64,000 bases of DNA, from NCBI RefSeq assembly GCF_020283565.1, contig NC_060062.1, positions 50,304,439 through 50,368,438 of the forward strand. The letters are read 5' to 3'. Below, piece by piece: positions 46,700-59,373 of the stretch; the stretch's first letter is position 1, and each line of letters starts with the position of its first letter. Under the pieces are notes generated by a model. The model made no database searches. It had not been told where the DNA came from and saw only the letters and a list, made by a program, of their open reading frames with translations. A program made the position numbers and the translations under genes. The stretch is from Trifolium pratense (Eukaryota; Streptophyta; Magnoliopsida; Fabales; Fabaceae).

Positions 46700-46900
46700 A
46701 ATTAAATTTTTTTATATTTAATTTTTTATATTTCACCGGAGAGATCCGGACTCAATATTTTCTTATAAAAATATACATCTAACAATGCTATCAGAGCCGA
46801 TGGTTTGACGACGACTCTTTGTATCGAAAGTCTTCTTGATAAAAGTGGTCAGGCGGACTCAGACTTGAGGGGGAGATCCATAAACCAAACACCTTAATGT
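46700..46900 (+). repeat. Possible copia-type LTR end with iMet primer-like site
   Basis: TATCAGAGCC at 46789-46798 resembles the core of the copia primer-binding site (TGGTATCAGAGCC) directly after …CATCTAACA, where an LTR would end. Upstream TCACCGGAGAGATCCGG could be LTR. No coding sequence follows; a remnant at most. Confidence 0.35.
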
Positions 46901-46974
46901 TTTGGGTAAAAATGTGGTGTCTAACTCACTTGTAAAGTTGTTCTTAAATCCAATATTGATAATCATTTGGCTGC

Positions 46975-47335
46975 CCATTTAAGTGGTGCACAAGTCTTCG
47001 ATATTTTTATAACGAATACGAATTTTACAAAATTCATCGTTTGATAGAAAGTTTATATCGTTTAGATCATTCATAAATTTTTAAAATTTTTTTGAAAATC
47101 ATTTGATATGTTATTGAGACTCATCAAGATTAACGGTATTCAATAAAAATCCATAAACCGTTAATTTTAACGGGTCTCAATAACATATCAAATGATTTTC
47201 AATTTTTTAAAAAATTTTATGGATGATCTATACGATATAAACTTTCAATCCAACTGTGAATTTTTTCGTATTCGTTATAGCGTTTTTGATGACTTGTGCA
47301 TGATGCACAACTTGAGTCACTTGTGCACCATAGAT
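46975..47335. mobile_element. Foldback (inverted-repeat) element
   Basis: Left arm GTGGTGCACAAGTCTTCGATA … AACGAATACGAATTTTACAAAATTC … GAAAATCATTTGATATGTTATTGAGAC and right arm the complement in reverse order meet near 47160. Borders are approximate. A single-arm relative is at 14970-15175. Confidence 0.7.
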
Positions 47336-48354
47336 GTATCATCCTGAACAATAGTTACTCGTTTAGTCCTTTTGTTCTGTTTGTAATTTTTGGTTTTTTA
47401 ATCTTTTATTTTTGACTCATAAGTTTGGTTGTTTTAGAAAATAGCATACAATTGAGCATGCTTTTGCCTTTACATTTTTGCATAAATCTAAAGAATCAAA
47501 CATTAAATCAAATGATTGAATTGAAAGTAGTTTATAAACTTCATTTAAAAATGAATACAAGTTCAAAAGAGTCACCTTACTTGGATGATTAAGAAGAAAA
47601 AAATTAGACATTATTGATGGAGTGAATACAAATTATGTAAGATCAATCCAATTCAGCCATGTGGCAGTAGCAGTTAGGAGTGTATGGAAGATTTTCTTTT
47701 GTTTCTTTTTGACAACTTTTATTATATTGATTATTTTAAAAAATTATACTCCTCCAAATTTATCTATTAAGTTTCTTTTTTTTGTTTTTTGGGTCTCTTG
47801 ATTTGTGTCTTGTGAGTTGTGACACATGAATGAATAAACCATGAAGAGTGAAAGTGACAGTGCAATTGCCTAGTTGAGCCACTGCATTCTACACAATAGA
47901 GACCTTCCAACTAAAAATATCAACCCCAAATGAACACAAAGGAAGAAACCATCCTTTTACGCTTGTTGAGTTTAATAATAATGCATCCATGGATAAGCTT
48001 TCTATAATAATGCCTAGTATATATATATTAAAGCGAAATTTTATTGGGCTAAATAAAAAATTCACATAAACTATATACTATAGTAAATAAAGACATTGTT
48101 TCCGTGAGTTTAGTTGTATGGAGATCGCATTATATCGAGATTCGAACCTCAGACACTCCATTTATTCATCTTAAAGGTAGAATTCTAGCAACTAAATTAC
48201 TTGACAAAAAAGGAAAGACATTGAGGCTATAATGGGAAGGAAAACTAGATGACATTTACACTATGTTACAATATGATAGAAAAAATCTTACACAAAATCT
48301 TACAATATGAGCTAAATGTACCATAAACTATCAATGTTGGATACAAATGAAGGA
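47336..48354. other. Intergenic, 3' flank of protease gene B
   Basis: No gene recognised. A TCGAGATTCGAACCTCAGACACTCC segment near 48137 is a repeat-type word. The last part is likely the minus-strand 3' UTR. Confidence 0.4.
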
Positions 48355-51250
48355 TCATAGATCATGTAAACAAAACAAAATACAAAAGATTAGATATCCA
48401 ATGCAAGTCAAAAGTGAAATGCAGCTATAAAGCGGGGCCGGTGATGCACTTGACTGTTGAGAATTGTAATTGGACTTTCTACTTGAATCAGTGGCAGGGT
48501 AACGGCCGAGTCCCGCGGCAACTGCAGGAGGCACATTATCTGAGTCTGGTCTTGTTGGGACAACATTATTATGATCCTCAATGTCATAACCTATTAAGGG
48601 CTCAAAAAAGTATATATAAACCTCAGCATAAAACAATAAATTGGAGAACAGTAATTATGAGAAGAAAATAAACACTTACAATCAGATTTCTTCCATCCCA
48701 AAATGAGCTTTTCTCGGTCAAAAACAACACGGTAACCAGTCATGAAGTTTTCTGCAATCAACATCAAGAGTTGAGGCATGAGAATGAATATACATTGATA
48801 CATCATGCCGATTCATCCATCATTTGGATTTCTGCACTCAGTGAATCAAAACTTCTTTTTCAAGATAGTACGAGAGACTTACGTCCAATTATGTTCAGCT
48901 CAGCACTCTTGACTACTGCTAGACAATATACAAGTTCATTCTGCAGAAGTAACAAGGAAAAGAACATATTTGTTATATGTATATCGCCAAAGCTTAACAA
49001 TTGTTAGATACGTAGATTCAAGAGCTACCTGTGTAGAGATAATAATTATTGGATCATAAACAGTAAAACGGCTTCCACCTCCCATAGTTAAACTCATGCT
49101 AGGGATCAAGCTAGTATTTGAATCAGGACTGTCCAATCATAAGAAAGAATGTTAAGTTTTGACTGAAATAGTTAACGAATGAAGCATAAATAGTAATAGT
49201 TTTATAACCTCATATCATAACAATATTCGAAAGGGATCCTTGAATCCGATGGACGCCGCCTATCTTCCACTTGGGAATGAAACTACAACAACATAAATAC
49301 TTCAATGGTAAGTTTTATCTTCAAAAAATATTTATCTAAATGAAATTGTATTTTGTCCCTTTTTTGGCACTTACACTCTCGGAAAGCCTTGAATAGGTTG
49401 GATCAACCAAATAGGTAAAAGAGGTTCCAGAATCAAAAAGAGCTGTGAATTCCACGTCGATTAGAGTTGTTCCTACACGGACTTGATTGATTGTGATGTT
49501 ATAGGTAGGGCTGTGAGACGTATCCAAGCATAAGAGATATATTCAAAAGCATTAAGATATAGTACTATTTGAAATTCGGATAATCAGAGGCAAGAAACAG
49601 GGAATTACCACTTACTGTGATGGGTTCAGATTAAATGGAGTTTCATCTTGATCAAGACTTCCTTTGTCCCCAAAACTTATTCTTCCAATGCCATCTCGTC
49701 CAAAACACATGGAGAACGAATCTGCAGTAAATCCTTCCCTTGATAACATGCTAGGAACTGATATTTTCTCCATACCAAGTCCAAACAAACCATTCGGAGC
49801 AGCAACATCTAAGAACGATCCACTCTGAATTTGTCCACAGCTGCAAAAAACATGTATTGAATTTTATTACTAGTTTAAAAGATACAATTAAGAGAGCCAG
49901 AAAGCTTAAAAGAATATCAGAAAAATATCAGTTATGGTGATTTAACAAAGAAACTTACCCAAATACAACATTTGCCTCGACAAGGTCATGGTCATCATCT
50001 TCTTGAGTTAAATGCAGAACGTCCTCTACTAATATTCCGGATGTAGAGGTTTCAGCGGATACATAAGAAACCATGTAAGGGCAGTTGCTGAATGTCCCAA
50101 GGCATTGGTTGCGGTGCGTGCAGAGACTATTGTTACAAGTAACCTTTTTACTTGTTGAAGATCCATTAGGATTATACACACTTAGGTCAAAATCCTACCA
50201 TAATAACACACATTCCATTCAAAAACAAACCAAGGGTAGGAAAACACATAGTAGCATAATACACGACCATGTTTGTATTGACTTTTTTGAGCTTATCTAA
50301 TAGCATAAACACTTGTGAAACAACTTAAGACATGTTCATAAGTTATTTTCAGCTTATTTCCATAAACTCCCTAGTATAGCTTATATAATCACTTATATGA
50401 TAAACATCTATGCTATAAGCGATTAATTAAGCTGTTTATTATCCTAACAAGACCCTAACATATCATTGAAATCTCACTCAACTGAATAGGCCGTCGTCGT
50501 CATAATTAATTACAAACAATCTATTAAAACAAATTAACTTGAACCACAAGATAAGACTAAACTAAGAGACGAACGAAAACATACCGAAGCAAAGGCAGAA
50601 GAAGCAAAGGAAGAACTATCAGTAGCTGCACATCTAGTGCAATCACAGGGCACCCAAAACAGATCACTTCCTGTATCAAGCGCCACCATAAACTTCACTC
50701 CAGGTGTCCCTAACTCAACTGTTGTATAATGCAAACTGCATTCAAACAACCCAACACACACACCAAAGAATATCAATGAGCAAATTCCAAGAACAAAACC
50801 ACAAAAAAAATGGGTTGATTGAAAATGATAAAAATTGGATTTTTAAGGAAACATGATCTTAAAATAATGATTTTCTAAAAAAAGGGGTTGATTGAAAATG
50901 ATAAAAAATATGATTTTTAATAATAAAAAGAAAGAATTAACATACAATCCAAGGGAGCTAATACGGAAGGTGGAATTGCCATCGGAGAAAGCAAGACCGG
51001 CGTCGAATTGGGAGAGTCTACGGCCGCGGAGAAAGCGGTCACGGTCAGCTAACTCAGCATAGTATTCAACAGTACCCTTTTCAGGCCAACGATTGGAAGG
51101 AGAAGGTGAAGCAGAATGAGACCATTTCTTGACAGGTTCAGAGTAACGGTGGTGCATAGTGAATGTGAATATGTGAGCATCACAGTAACAGCACCACCAA
51201 CAAAGTATTAAGAAGATGATGATTATTCTGCTGAAACTGAAACTCAACAT
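48355..51250 (-). CDS. Pepsin-type (A1) aspartic protease, GPI-anchored type, copy B
   Basis: Ten exons: 50946-51250, 50585-50735, 49959-50194, 49616-49840, 49375-49510, 49209-49282, 49029-49128, 48883-48940, 48680-48751, 48355-48590. Phases close to 530 residues. I start at ATG 51250, whose signal peptide (FSRIIIIFLILCWWC) follows at once; an in-frame ATG at 51346 would add 32 residues that look like leader. Motifs: HHRYSEPV, LDTGSDLFWVPC (Asp near 122), FDSGTSFTYL (Asp near 332), and QNFMTGYRVVFDREKLILGWKKSDC. The tail CISLLTCIGYLIFCILFCL is hydrophobic, consistent with a GPI signal or anchor. Exons 4, 5 and 9 match copy A in length exactly and all phases agree: a tandem duplicate, now well diverged. 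The position suits the At4g35880-type protease. Confidence 0.93.
50271..50455. mobile_element. hAT-like MITE in protease B intron 2
   Basis: The reverse complement begins GGGTCTTGTTAGGATAATAAACAGC and shares ATAAGC/GCTTAT-rich interior with the element at 12165-12370. Left border approximate. Confidence 0.5.
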
Positions 51251-51502
51251 TTTTCTTCTGCTAAAAAACCACCAAACCCAAGAAAAGAGAAAGAAAAAGA
51301 GAGGATCTTTGGTGTGTGATGGGTGAAATCTTGGTGTTAAATTCAAAAGAGAAAAAAGAGAACATTGGATCTTGTTATTAGGTGGGATTGATTTGAGGTG
51401 AGTGAGTATGAATTTGACTTATTACTGACTGGTTGGACCCACATGATGATATGGGCCATGATGGCCATGTGAGTACTGAGTGGGCCCTACATAAATCTAT
51501 TT
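51251..51502. other. Leader/promoter region of protease gene B
   Basis: Minus-strand 5' flank; nothing else seen. Confidence 0.4.
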
Positions 51503-52000
51503 TTGTTTAGACAGTTGTTGACGGTTGCAAAATGGAATGGTGGGGTGGGGGGTTCTGTCCTGCGGCGACAGGTATCGGGACGTATGGTACGCGTATTGGT
51601 GTTGGGTGTATGTTGGACACGATTCTTCACCATTTTTACAGTATCGAGGCTTCACAGGTCCTGCCTTCTTGTGGAGTATTTAATGGTTACTTAATTGAAA
51701 ATGGATGTTACAATAATGTTTAACAATTGTGTATTAAAGGTAACTTGTTTGATCAACTTTTGGGGGAGGTGATTACTAAGGCATGGATTGATAGGAGGAG
51801 GGTGATTGAGATCGATTTAGGTGGGGAAGAGGAAGGTTTACGAGATGTGCGAAAGGAACGACTAATAAGAGTAGTGCGGTGACTTTTAAAAGAAGCTAAG
51901 TATATGCATAGATTGACGACGAGTTTCACAAAATCACGATCATATGCATTAAGTGGTTTAAGAGCAAGACATGGTAACAAATGGGCTGAGTGGATGAAAT
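51503..52000 (+). other. Unexplained GC-richer, coding-like remnant
   Basis: A stretch with more G than its surroundings has several joined short frames. One later frame reads LLKEAKYMHRLTTSFTKSRS then YALSGLRARHGNKWAEWMKY, after LLGEVITKAWIDRRRVIEID upstream, separated by a stop. It looks like an old exon or transposon coding remnant, but I do not recognise the family. Confidence 0.3.
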
Positions 52001-52879
52001 ATTTTCAAATTGACTTATGTTTATTTTTCTCTTTAAAACTTTTTTTTTCTTCATGTTACCTCAGTTGAATTAGGCACGTGACTAATTGCTTAAGAGATAT
52101 ACGCATGAGATGGTCTATTTCTAGCTAAAGTAACTCCTTATTTCGAATGAAGTCATATTAATTTTGTAGGTCTACTCTTCTTTTTTCCGTTTCCTCTCTA
52201 TATCCACTATTAATCTTCCTTCTAATTTCTCTCATTTTTATATGTTAAATGTGTTTGATTCGAATCTTTTCATTAACATTTATATTGTAGCAAAAGAAAT
52301 TGTTAAAAGTCCCATGTCATTCTCTTTAGGAATTACATCCAACATTTCTCAAAAATTGAAAGTATACATAAAAGCCAAATTTTATCTAGCAATTAACTAC
52401 ATAGATTAAAGGACGACATAATGTTCTTTCATTAGTCTATATTTTTTTTTAACAATTTCTTTAATAGTTTTTTTAGGCCTTCATCTGGTTTAGCAATTAA
52501 CTACATGGATTAACTTCCTCTCTTCTCACTAATATTGAATATTTTACCATTAAGGTACTCTAACAAGGGAGAGTGGAGATCCAAATTCCATGGTTTTGTA
52601 CCTCTCACTAAAATAAGTATATCAATACTAAAACAGTCCAAAGTATAATTAGTCATATTGCCAAATTGGCTTGCACAACAAAATTTGCTATATACACAAA
52701 AAAAAATTAAAAAAAAAATCTTGTCTATGAAGCTCACATATGTATCTACATTTACATATTAAGCATTACTAATTACGCCCTACAATATAATAATCCCTCA
52801 AAATTTAAGTTCTACAAACTCTTCCCTTTCAACAAAAGCTACTTTCCCCCTTTTATTTTTATTTTTTTATTTTTCTGAT
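52001..52879. other. Intergenic / 3' flank
   Basis: AT-rich, no gene. A repeated GCAATTAACTACAT(A/G)GATTAA word at about 52390 and 52493. Likely the 3' UTR of the next minus-strand gene at its right end. Confidence 0.4.
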
Positions 52880-53834
52880 TCACATTGTAGAAGCAGATGT
52901 AATACCAAATTTATTAGAAAGTTTAGTTTGTGATAATAATGGTGAAACAACTTCCACTTGATGAAGAAATTCAACATCATGAACCAATGGATTTTCCGTT
53001 CTGCGCGGTGGCGAGCCGGAATAACAGCATGGTAAACATCCATTACATATTGATTCCCTTCCATCTGCATTCTGCACAAACATTCACCAATCTCATCAAC
53101 AATCATTCATACTCAATTCAATTATTTACCTTAGTTGGTTATTTATTAAGTTAACAAAACCAAAACCTTTTCAATGATCATATTCAGTACTCCATTCCCT
53201 TCATCAATGTTTTGCTGACTGGTGAAAAAGTATAACAAATCATAATCAAGTTCACCAAAGGAATAAAATACATAAGTTAAATGTTTCATAAAATCACAAT
53301 CGTTTAACTTTAGTAATTGGATCCTCTATTGCCGCAATATGGTGATATAGTTGTAGAACCGTTAGGTTTAGCGAGAGAATGGTCCCTAACGCTATAGTCT
53401 ATTAAACATTGACATAGACACCGATACAAACATGACAGTCACATTAACACGCCAACATAAGTAGTGATTTGAAAGAAGAAGAAATTAATTGAATGTAATT
53501 ATGTGTCGGTGTCAGATAGACGGATACTTGAGACGCCTTCGATCAGAAGTGTCGTACTGCAGCTGTAAGAATTATAAATGAATAAATTTTGTATGAAGAC
53601 TAAAGTTAAAGGATTGTGATTTGATGTAATCAAAATAAAACTATATTATATTGCATTGAAAGAAAAAGAATCAAACCTATGTTTGTTACACCTAATTGGT
53701 TTGAGGAAATCAGGTATGGAAGGTGAAAGCCTAATAGGTTTTGGACAAAGGGGTTGATCATAATTTCTTGATCCAATTCTTTTTCTATCTGAACCCAAAT
53801 CAACAAGATTGCTTTTCATTGCTTGTTGTTGCAT
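52880..53834 (-). CDS. Uncharacterised plant protein with SGSPP-R-NPL motif
   Basis: Four exons proposed: 53677-53834, about 53537-53562, 53167-53214, 52880-53071. I do not know a function. The start shows [19 protein letters not shown] then [20 protein letters not shown]. The end has [20 protein letters not shown] then [12 protein letters not shown], a pattern I recall from small land-plant proteins of unknown role. Exons 1, 3 and 4 have good splice sites. The exon 2 donor is unsure: the frame needs GGC|GTCTCA, a weak site, while the stronger CAA|GTATCC nearby would give a stop. An upstream in-frame ATG at 53879 would add 15 residues. About 140-160 residues, Cys-rich at the end. Confidence 0.6.
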
Positions 53835-53879
53835 GTTCTTTTGTTTGTTTGTTTTTATCTCCCTAAGTGAAAGGAGCAA

Positions 53880-54736
53880 ATGTGACTTGTGACTTGTTAT
53901 TCAATCTATTTATGCACACATTGAATTGGTTATAGTGTGTAGAGTATGAGTTACATTGAAAGAATAGCCACACATTTTTTTTAAGAGAGAAAGTTCCATG
54001 TGAGAAAACTAGAGATTAGTGGAGCCACAATGTGTATTAGAATTTAGAGTATGTTCGAGTGAGTAGAGATTAGCATTTGTTTGGTTGAGAGTGATTATAG
54101 GATTGTTATTTGACTAGAGTGAATTACAAGATTGGAACCTTAATTATTGTTTTCTTAAAAAAAATACTAAAATGCTTTTTACATATAATAATCCATGGTT
54201 TTCCAATCTATACATTGGACAAAGTGTCAATCATGCATGTTTTTTTATGTGTTTAGTGTTATTAATTATATTATATTTTTTATCAAAAAGTGAAACTAAT
54301 TGTTTTTGGTCAAAGAAAAGTGTAACTAATATTCGTGACAATCAGTTTTTCATTGGTGGATTGATATTCAGTATATAGTTAAATTATTAACTTTTAGCAA
54401 AAATCACTTGTAAAAAACAAAACCTTAACAAAAATCTATATTTAAAATATAATGGTGGAGCAAGCTGTGAAAAATAAAATTTATCAGGAATAGAATAGTA
54501 TCTAATGATGGATTTCTTAAATATAAATCTTGCTATAAGTATTAGATGACAATTTTTCACAAAGATTTTTTATAAGTACTACATACATGATAATTTTTCA
54601 CTAAATTTTTTCTTTTTTTTCCAAAATTCCTGCGCGTCAACATTTTATTATTATTCGTAAAAAAAAACATTTTATTATTATAAAATTTTAAGAAACAATA
54701 AACTGATATCGAACCATAAGCCTCAATCAATAGTAT
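53880..54736. other. Upstream region and spacer
   Basis: Promoter side of the minus-strand gene, then AT-rich DNA. No gene recognised. Confidence 0.4.
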
Positions 54737-54751
54737 AGAATTGTAAACTAG

Positions 54752-55283
54752 TTTTTTTTTTTCAAAGGCAAAAGGAAATAAACTGCATTAATGAGGCATA
54801 AGGCAAAACACAAGGTCATAAACAATTCTCAATACAGGACTCCTATAACAGAAAGCCAAAACTAGTGATTAATAGACACCAACACAGTCCCCTTCCAACC
54901 CGAACAACACCGATAGCAGGCTCCAGCAAAATCAAACAGTTATCCCACTAGGCCTATACGCATCTAGCTTCGCCATGGGATCTCTCTCCATGCCACCAAT
55001 AGAGCTTCGGAGTTTCGAGAATAAGACCTACGCCAATTCTCTAACCGAACCAACCGAGCATGGAATTTGAAATCAACCACGACTATAACAAAGATGGATC
55101 GCCAGAATAACAGAAACACCAATCAAAGGAGCTGCAAAAACAACCTGAAACCTGCAAACAGAAAAAAACAGGAACGTGCCAGAACAGAATTCGGTCTCAC
55201 CAAATCAATCACCCAGACAAGCAAGCGGATTTGTCAGCCAATTACTTAGAGAATAATTAAATTCTTTGGACCTTCACATGAGA
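54752..55283 (-). mobile_element. 5'-truncated retroposon (LINE-type tail) with 15-bp target duplication
   Basis: The T-run at the left (54752-54761) is the poly(A) tail of a minus-strand insertion. The flanks repeat AGAATTGTAAACTAG / AGAATTGTAAACTCG (54737-54751 and 55284-55298, one mismatch), the sort of 13-16 bp duplication made by LINE target-primed insertion. The 532-bp body is GC-richer than the surroundings and has no full ORF, consistent with the 3' end of a LINE; a non-LINE retroposed transcript is possible. Confidence 0.72.
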
Positions 55284-55298
55284 AGAATTGTAAACTCG

Positions 55299-56391
55299 TA
55301 ATCAAGAGTTTATTGATTTTATCAAAATATATTTAAATTCATAAGAATTTTACTATAAATAGAATTTACATATAAGTTGATTCATTTTTGTGAACTAGAA
55401 TCATAAACTCGAAGAGTTTAATAGTTATTTCGAGAATTTATTCAGACCACATTATTTATACTGATCTAAAGGATTTTTTTACCATGTACCAGTTGAATGA
55501 CAAAATATAAAATGGTACTACAATACAGTACTATAAGTTAATGAATTTAGTACCACTATTTGGTACGAAGTGTGTGAATTCAATTAATTGGTCGCAATGC
55601 ACAGAACTAGATGAGAATACATAGAAGAAAAATAATAAGAAAATAACACGTTTCTATTTATTTTCACATGATTTTCCATTTGCCTGATTTAAAGGTTAAA
55701 TTAAGGTGTAAAAACACAATTTACACCTGACCATAAAATGAAGGGAAATGTTCTTCCTCTACTTCTCTGCTGATTTACTTTAAATGAGATTAATTGACTA
55801 AAACAAAAGTTCATATGTATCAACAACAAAAAGAAACAAAAGTTGATAAACGTGACCAATTTAACTGGCAATAATATCTCTATACATTTTTTTTCTCTTC
55901 CAAATCTATATATCTAAAAAATGATGGTAACTAGTAAGCTTTTTTATAGGAAAATAACTTGGCATGCACTTCAAATTCTTAGCAAGAGTAGGCTGTGGGA
56001 ATGTACCAATAGTAGGAGAAGCACCATTTGCTCTGAAACTTGTCTCAGAAGCAACAGGCTCTCACTGTTACTTCTCTAACGAAAACAGGTCCAACTTTCC
56101 CGAGAATTTCCCCATTGTGATGAGCATGAAGATATAAAAAGTGGAAACATTACAATCGCCCCAAATTTGCACAAAGCAAATATGATATGGTACATTCATT
56201 AACACCGTGGCCAATCTTTGGAATTGGGTGACAAATGGAACAGATGGTAGAAATGAAGTGTGTATAACGGATTATGGACTCTTGAGTGATCCCTTCATCC
56301 CTATCCCCCCCATCACTACTTTTCTGAGTCACATGTTTTTGTATGGGAACAGATACAGCTCTATTTGACAGCAGGAATATCAAAGCTTGAA
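55299..56391. other. Intergenic and 3' UTR of the OSCA gene
   Basis: AT-rich to about 55900. GC content rises from about 55970 to 56391, probably the minus-strand 3' UTR. No other gene. Confidence 0.45.
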
Positions 56392-58806
56392 TCACCTTTG
56401 GGAGTTATCCCAATCAAACCTGGGCTGTGAAAACACCTCGTAATCAACAGGACTATTTACAACATTATCAACCGTTTGAATGCCCTCCAAAAGGGTTGAT
56501 TGTAAACTATCACGATGGGAAGGCAGTAATTTATACAAGACTAATAGTCCAAGAGTGAAAATAGCTTGCAGCTTCGTAGAGTCCCCTTGTACTGAGAAGA
56601 ATAGGAGCATAGCGAGTAAGAATAGATCAACGCAGAAACGCATGATGCATAATACAGTATCCATTAACCTCCCATCATTGCCTGCAGGAAATCCTCGAAC
56701 TCGATAGACAAAGAGAAAGTTGTACTTGTCCACCACATATCTATACCCAAAATAAACTGCACCAACAGGGACAACAAGTGGACTAAACGAACAGTATACC
56801 AGAGTCAGGGCAAATATTGTCAAATTGAAGGCATAATACTGTGCAAAATCGAATGTCTGTTTTGGGTTAGGTGAGCTCCCGGTGGTTGGATAGACAGAAA
56901 GATCTTGTCCATCTTGATTATAACCATTGGAAGTTTCATAAGCACCGGGACTGCTATGAATTAGTGGTCTCTGAAGACCATCTACGTCCTGGTGTTCTAA
57001 CGGGTATTCTTCACTTTGTTCTGGAACTAACTGAAGCATGTCATTTTTCCGAAACTTCTGAATGTTTCTTTTAATCCAAGGAACGGGTGCTAATAGATCA
57101 TAAGATATCCCCAAGAAAGTGCTTGTGATCAGAAATGCAAGAGAAGAAAGGCATGACTTTGACAGGAATGATGCACTCATATATTGCTCAATCCTCTTGC
57201 AATCCTCTCCATCCAAATAGCACCGTCCCATTTTCAGGATGGCACTTTCCAGTGATGATTCGACCAAACCCCGCAAGAGAATGAGATTTACAAGGAAGAA
57301 GCAAACCAACTTCATGAGTGCAGCTCTTTGCTCCCCAGAAACTGTCAGATGGCGTTCAAATTTCGACAGGTAAGAAAGAGCAGATGGAACAACTATGTAC
57401 ATGCTGACAAAGACGATAACATTGGGTAGAAATTGAAAAATAAGGCTTCCAAGCCAGCCAGAGCTTTGCACCCAAGCCATCCACATTTGTGCATTATCCA
57501 TAGCTTCGGCATTGATGATCCTTCCAGCACTTTGAATAGCACTGATCACAGCAAGGGGAGAACTAAAGAACAAGAGCATCAACAACAAACAAGTATTCAC
57601 ACACACTCTCCGCAATTTCAGCGATACTTTTGGCGTCCCCAAATTTTTCCAGTAAATGTCACTCGCCAAGGGAGCACGCTCAACCTTCCATTGGTTTCTC
57701 CTCAGACGCAACTCCATGACAGAAAAGAACTTCCCAACCCTCCTCTTCTTTTCGTTCTGAAAATCCTGAACAGCCTTATTAGCAGTATACACATCCTTGA
57801 ACATAACAAAGGCAACACCAGCACCCTGTGCACGTCCTTCTTTGTAAGCAGCCAGCTCAGTCTCCAGTTCAGCCCTCAGTTCCTGCAATTGTCTCAACCT
57901 CTCCTCATCAGTATAACCAAATAACGCCATAATGTCAGCATAAAAACCTTTCAACCATTTCCAACAATTTACCACCCAACTCCTCAATCCCTGAGACACA
58001 CTCCCACCAATGCCACCATCCTCTGCACCATCATCGGGCAACAAGCGAGAATCAATCCTAGCCACCAACCATGAAATCTCGTCCCTCACACGCATCAACT
58101 CAGTAGCCAAACCATCCAATGCACATAAATCCATCGGCACAATAACCTTGTAAACCTTACCAGGATACCTATACTGAAAATACTCCTGCAACACAGCCCT
58201 ATCAGCTCCTATAATTTTCGGTAACCCCTGAACCATTATAGTAAATATAGCACTAGAATTCGCAGTTGGATCACTCAAATTACCATAACCATCCCTAAAC
58301 CTAGTAATTCTCAAACGCTCTTCCGTAGCAGAGATGCCGAAATGAACCAATAAAACTACAACAACAGCGAAAAGGAAATGAATCCAAAGCAAAGGCGAAC
58401 CTTTAGGTATATGATTGATAGTTGTCTTGGAGAATTGATCTCCCAAAACAACGGTTCCGGCATGGAGATTAAGCGGAAGCAAAACAACGAGCGCGAGAGC
58501 CGCAACCGACAAGAGAACAGCACAGCTTCCACCTTCAATGAGGAGAAACTGAGCAGCATCGGCGCCGCAATGGCGGGCAATTTCACGGCCGGTAGCATGC
58601 CAGACGGCGAGAAGTTTGCTGGCAATGGCGGAAGGACCGGGCATGCGACGGTGGTCGCTCCGTAGCTTCACCAAGAGGAAAATCAAGAGACAGAATAAGG
58701 CTCCGATCGCCGATATGTTGAGAAGGTAGTCGATGTTGCCATACCAGGAGCCGTATGGATCACCGTCGTCGCCGGAAGACGGCGGTGGAGGTAGAGGATC
58801 TCGCAT
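56392..58806 (-). CDS. OSCA4.1: OSCA/CSC1-like (TMEM63 family) calcium-permeable channel, OSCA4.1 type
   Basis: A single uninterrupted 804-residue frame, an intronless layout I recall for Arabidopsis OSCA4.1 (At4g35870, about 817 residues). OSCA proteins are osmo/mechanosensitive Ca2+-permeable cation channels in plant membranes. Hydrophobic segments: about 27-47, 87-112, 138-157 (N-terminal three), then a cytosolic domain (about 160-395) with a coiled coil near [21 protein letters not shown] and the loop [20 protein letters not shown]. Pore-side segments follow at about 400-425, 452-482, 495-517, 548-572, 657-700 and 716-762. The 5' end is Pro/Gly/Asp-rich. No disruption seen. The upstream GA-rich leader (59018-59045) is typical of plant 5' UTRs. 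Symbol is by similarity and position. Confidence 0.93.
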   Translation of the reverse strand: MRDPLPPPPSSGDDGDPYGSWYGNIDYLLNISAIGALFCLLIFLLVKLRSDHRRMPGPSAIASKLLAVWHATGREIARHCGADAAQFLLIEGGSCAVLLSVAALALVVLLPLNLHAGTVVLGDQFSKTTINHIPKGSPLLWIHFLFAVVVVLLVHFGISATEERLRITRFRDGYGNLSDPTANSSAIFTIMVQGLPKIIGADRAVLQEYFQYRYPGKVYKVIVPMDLCALDGLATELMRVRDEISWLVARIDSRLLPDDGAEDGGIGGSVSQGLRSWVVNCWKWLKGFYADIMALFGYTDEERLRQLQELRAELETELAAYKEGRAQGAGVAFVMFKDVYTANKAVQDFQNEKKRRVGKFFSVMELRLRRNQWKVERAPLASDIYWKNLGTPKVSLKLRRVCVNTCLLLMLLFFSSPLAVISAIQSAGRIINAEAMDNAQMWMAWVQSSGWLGSLIFQFLPNVIVFVSMYIVVPSALSYLSKFERHLTVSGEQRAALMKLVCFFLVNLILLRGLVESSLESAILKMGRCYLDGEDCKRIEQYMSASFLSKSCLSSLAFLITSTFLGISYDLLAPVPWIKRNIQKFRKNDMLQLVPEQSEEYPLEHQDVDGLQRPLIHSSPGAYETSNGYNQDGQDLSVYPTTGSSPNPKQTFDFAQYYAFNLTIFALTLVYCSFSPLVVPVGAVYFGYRYVVDKYNFLFVYRVRGFPAGNDGRLMDTVLCIMRFCVDLFLLAMLLFFSVQGDSTKLQAIFTLGLLVLYKLLPSHRDSLQSTLLEGIQTVDNVVNSPVDYEVFSQPRFDWDNSQR

Positions 58807-59373
58807 GGAGGTGCGATGTCGCCGGTGGGATTAGGAATTAGGGTTTTATAGGAACGGAAATTAGCGATTTTGTTGCGGAGGGTTGAGAAAAATTGAGACG
58901 AATCGATTGAAATTGGGATTGAATTTTGTTGATGAAGGAGATTTGAGTGAGAATTTGAAGGAGTGTGAAAGGGGTTATGGTTAGGGATTTGAAGATTTTT
59001 GAAGGAAAATTGAGATTCGCAGAGAAGAGAAGAGAAGAGAAAGAAACAGGGGAAGGGAAAACCAATTGGGACATGGATGGAAATTATTTATTTATTTTTT
59101 TCTGTTCTGTTTTGTTATTTTCTGTTTTTATCGTTAATTTTTGAGTCTGTTAGAATTGATTTATTTTTGAGTTTATGCAAAACATTTTATTAAAATAAAT
59201 AAGATTTTATGTTAATTTATAAGTTTACACTAACAAAAATTATATTTTTATATGTTATTTTTTCATAAATTACCTTAAACAAACTCATAATACATAAAAA
59301 ATTATTTATTTGTATAAATTGTTTTTCATAGGCTAAAAAATAAGTGCCGAATAATTGCTTTTTATGATATTTC
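58807..59373. other. OSCA leader and promoter region
   Basis: Minus-strand 5' UTR with GAGAAGAGAAGAGAAGAGAAAG-type pyrimidine/purine repeat at 59018-59045, then AT-rich promoter. No TATA I would insist on. Confidence 0.45.

Noticed and set aside
51251..51346. 32-residue N-terminal extension of protease B from ATG 51346
   Set aside because: The downstream ATG at 51250 starts immediately before a standard signal peptide; the extension would bury it.
57433..57924. 163-codon plus-strand ORF
   Set aside because: Antisense shadow of the OSCA coding sequence.
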